A stretch of DNA of 64,000 nucleotides, taken from positions 1,462,120-1,526,119 of the forward strand of contig NZ_FMTM01000001.1 in NCBI RefSeq assembly GCF_900099775.1. Reading direction: 5' to 3'. The position numbers were made by a program, and so were the translations under genes. This stretch comes from Rhizobium mongolense subsp. loessense. Its GTDB lineage: Bacteria > Pseudomonadota > Alphaproteobacteria > Rhizobiales > Rhizobiaceae. Below are positions 61,958 to 64,000 of this stretch, in pieces. The notes under the pieces are model-generated. The model was not told the origin of the DNA, did no database searches, and worked only from the letters and a program-made list of their open reading frames with translations. Within the stretch, counting starts at the first letter, position 1; the number at the start of each line of letters is the position of its first letter.

Positions 61958-62697
61958 TCAGATGATCCCGCCGTTGGCGCGCAGCACCTGCCCGTTAATC
62001 CAGGCGCCGTCGGGGCCCGCAAGGAAGGCTACTGTGTTGGCAAGGTCTTCGGGTTGCCCGAGGCGCTCCAGTGGGGCCAGCTTGGTAAGATTGTCGATAA
62101 CCGCCTGCGGCTTGCCGTCAAGGAAGAGGGCGGTCGCGGTGGGGCCTGGTGCTACGGCATTGACCGTTATGTTGCGGCCTCGCAGTTCCTTGGAAAGCAC
62201 ATGCGTCATCGCCTCGATGCCGGCCTTAGTAGCCGCATAGACGCCATAGGCAGGTTGATAGAGACCCACCACACTGGACGACAAGTTAATGATCCGACCG
62301 CCGGTGCGCAGCCTCCGCGCCGCCTCGCGCAGCGTGTTGATGCTGCCCTTGAGATTGATGGCGATCTGGCCGTCAACGACGGCCTCGTCGCCATCCGCGA
62401 TCGTGGCGAGTGTCATAACGCCAGCGTTGTTGACCAGCACGTCCACGCCGCCGAGCGCGGCTTCCGTCGTGTCGAACAGGCGGCCGACTGCCGCTGCATC
62501 GCTGACATCGGCCTGTGCCGCAAGCGCCTTTCCGCCGGCGCTCTCAATTCGGTCGACCAGTCCTCGGCTGCCTTCGCATTGCTGGCATAATTGACGACGA
62601 CGGCATATCCCTCTCTGGCGAGCCGCCCGGCGATCGCCGCTCCGATGCCACGCGAAGCGCCGGTGACGATCGCGATCCTGTTTTCGATGTTTGCCAT
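61958..62697 (-). pseudogene. SDR-family oxidoreductase with a single frameshift
   Basis: The frame starting at 62697 reads [20 protein letters not shown] and [13 protein letters not shown]. Near 62558-62565 the protein continues in another frame as [50 protein letters not shown] and ends NGQVLRANGGII. One base is missing within GCCGAGGACTGGTC. Apart from this the gene would encode a normal 246-residue SDR with Ser-Tyr-Lys site (SSS, Y-A-A-T-K). It may be a true pseudogene or a sequencing error. Confidence 0.8.
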
Positions 62698-62812
62698 TTC
62701 CGTTCTCCTTCAAGCGACGCGCAGCAGCGCATTTCGACGAGAACAAGATGGCTCATTGATCTCTTCAGATAATCAGGCATTATTCGCCATCATCATCCGG
62801 AGATGGCGAACA

Positions 62813-63640
62813 ATGGACCGGTTCGACGCCATGGGCGTCTTCACGCGTGTCGCCGAGCGGCATAGCTTCTCACTCGCGGCAGAAGACCTGGGCCTGCCGC
62901 GCTCCTGGCGGCTTGGGGTGCGGTGGAGCGCACGACGCGCGTAGTACGTCCAACGCTGGACGGCGAGGCCTATTATCAGCGTTGCATCCGCCTGCTCGCC
63001 GACCTCGACGACGCCGAAGCAGGTTTCAGCGGAACAAAACCGTCCGGTCTCCTGCGCGCTCGACCTGCATGGCACCCAAGCGCGCCACTTCCTGCTGCCC
63101 ACGTTACCGGGCCTCCTGCAGTGCTATCCCATTCATCTTCCTATAAGCGCGACACATCAGCCGATGGATATCGTACGCGAGGGTTACGACTGCATCGTGC
63201 GGGTGGGAGCGCTCTCTGACTCCAGTCTCATCCAACGCAAGCTCACTGAACTTAAGCGCGGCACATTCGCGAGCCCAAGCTACTTGACGAAGTTCGGAAC
63301 ACCAGCGACGCCGGAGGATCTGGAAAACGGCCATCGGATGGTCGATATGCTCGCCCCCAATATGCCCTCGGTTGCTCCCTTGGCCTTCCAGATAGACGGT
63401 CGTGTCCGCAAGATGTTGCTGCTGACCGTCATCACCGTCACTGGCGCGGAAACCAACGTCGCCTCGGCCTGCGCTGGTCTCGGCATCATCCAGGTGCCGC
63501 GATACCGAGTTGTATCCGAACTCGCAAAGGGACGTCACGAGGCCGGAATTCTTGGTAAACCTGGACCATTTGCCAAGGATTTGGTGGCTGGCCTCGCTCT
63601 GCCACCTGTTTTCGTCTTTGATTTGGGCCGAGGGGATGAC
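62813..63640 (+). pseudogene. LysR-family regulator with deletion and frameshifts
   Basis: Reads MDRFDAMGVFTRVAERHSFS and LAAEDLGLPRS, then lacks the recognition helix. It resumes in a second frame with ERTTRVVRPTLDGEAYYQRC and IRLLADLDDAEAGFSG, then in a third with DLHGTQARHFLLPTLPGLLQ and MDIVREGYDCIVRVGALSDS to about VPRYRVVSELAKGRHEAGIL. It lies divergent from the frameshifted SDR, so regulator and target decayed together. Confidence 0.8.
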
Positions 63641-63654
63641 GCTTTGCGGCAAAC

Positions 63655-63684
63655 GCAAAAAGGGCTCCGATTGTCTCGGAGCCC
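63655..63684 (-). terminator. Terminator of the rRNA operon/tRNA-fMet
   Basis: On the minus strand: GGGCTCCGA, loop GACAA, TCGGAGCCC, then TTTTT. Strong GC stem plus T tract, 21 bases after the tRNA 3' end. Confidence 0.92.
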
Positions 63685-63704
63685 ATTGAGTTTGTGGTAA
63701 TTTT

Positions 63705-63781
<77 letters not shown>

Positions 63782-63885
63782 TTATTGTTTTGAGCGGAAC
63801 GGACCGCGATTGTTGCGGCCGGTTTATATCGGCTTATGGCCGTTGTTTTGTTAAGAGAAGATTTTGATTTGTTGCGTTTTGCAGA

Positions 63886-64000
63886 CCTGGCGGCGACCGA
63901 CTCTCCCGCGTCTTGAGACGAAGTACCATAGGCGCTGGGGCGTTTCACGGCCGTGTTCGGAAAGGGAACGGGTGCAGCCACCCCGCCATAACCACCAGGT
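63886..64000 (-). rRNA. rrf: 5S ribosomal RNA (5' end at window edge)
   Basis: About 115 bases with alphaproteobacterial 5S sequence: CCTGGTGGTTATGGCGGGGT at the 5' side, CCGAACACGGCCGTGAAACG and GGGAGAGTCGGTCGCCGCCA near the 3' side. Ends pair as CCTGG(C/T)GG with CCGCCAGG. The 23S and 16S genes should lie beyond the window. Confidence 0.95.

Overview
The window is about 60% G+C and looks like Rhizobiaceae chromosome, most plausibly Sinorhizobium/Ensifer-like. The right edge is the end of an rRNA operon on the minus strand (5S rRNA, then initiator tRNA-Met, then a strong terminator), an order usual in alphaproteobacteria. The centre is a homologue of the Sinorhizobium meliloti exopolysaccharide II (galactoglucan, exp/wg) cluster, recognised by its gene order: glycosyltransferase, MarR regulator, type I ABC exporter, HlyD-type adaptor, RTX calcium-binding protein, glycosyltransferases.

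Layout. 0-3 kb: an RND efflux operon with two lipoprotein adaptors, divergent from its TetR repressor, with a palindromic operator between them. 3.4-14.6 kb: an acid-sugar catabolic island. A minus-strand operon (binding protein, two permeases, ATPase, DgoD-like dehydratase, RraA-like aldolase) faces a GntR regulator and three more enolase-superfamily enzymes. 15.4-16.1 kb: a membrane protein with a degenerate GGDEF domain. 16.3-40.3 kb: the polysaccharide cluster. A 19-bp palindrome (TACTTCAAAATTTGAAGTA or close variants) lies at four promoter regions serving five transcription units and defines a local regulon for the MarR/WggR protein. 40.6-41.6 kb: remnant of an SpvB/Tc-toxin-like gene. 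41.6-52.6 kb: an aromatic/hydroaromatic acid catabolic region. Intradiol dioxygenase, HpcG-like hydratase and HpcH-like aldolase run left. A GntR regulator, a TIM-barrel enzyme, an amino-acid-type ABC transporter, shikimate/quinate dehydrogenase, a CHMI-like isomerase, type II dehydroquinase and a Gfo/Idh oxidoreductase run right. 52.6-63.7 kb: an accessory stretch rich in LysR genes, redox enzymes and broken genes (LysR, LacI, 2-hydroxyacid dehydrogenase, two SDRs).

How the parts work together. The sugar island should import an acid sugar and dehydrate it, then cleave the product. The exp-like cluster should build and export a pyruvylated, possibly methylated polysaccharide, with an RTX protein secreted by the WgdAB exporter. 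The aromatic region could convert quinate/shikimate through dehydroquinate and dehydroshikimate to a dihydroxyaromatic acid that is then ring-cleaved. Three copies of a short repeat carrying the tRNA-fMet 3' end sit at 3.2, 15.1 and 53.2 kb, close to module borders. The copy at 53.2 kb also carries a near-duplicate of the rRNA operon terminator, so the last 10 kb may be an insertion at the tRNA. No integrase, transposase or CRISPR array was seen.
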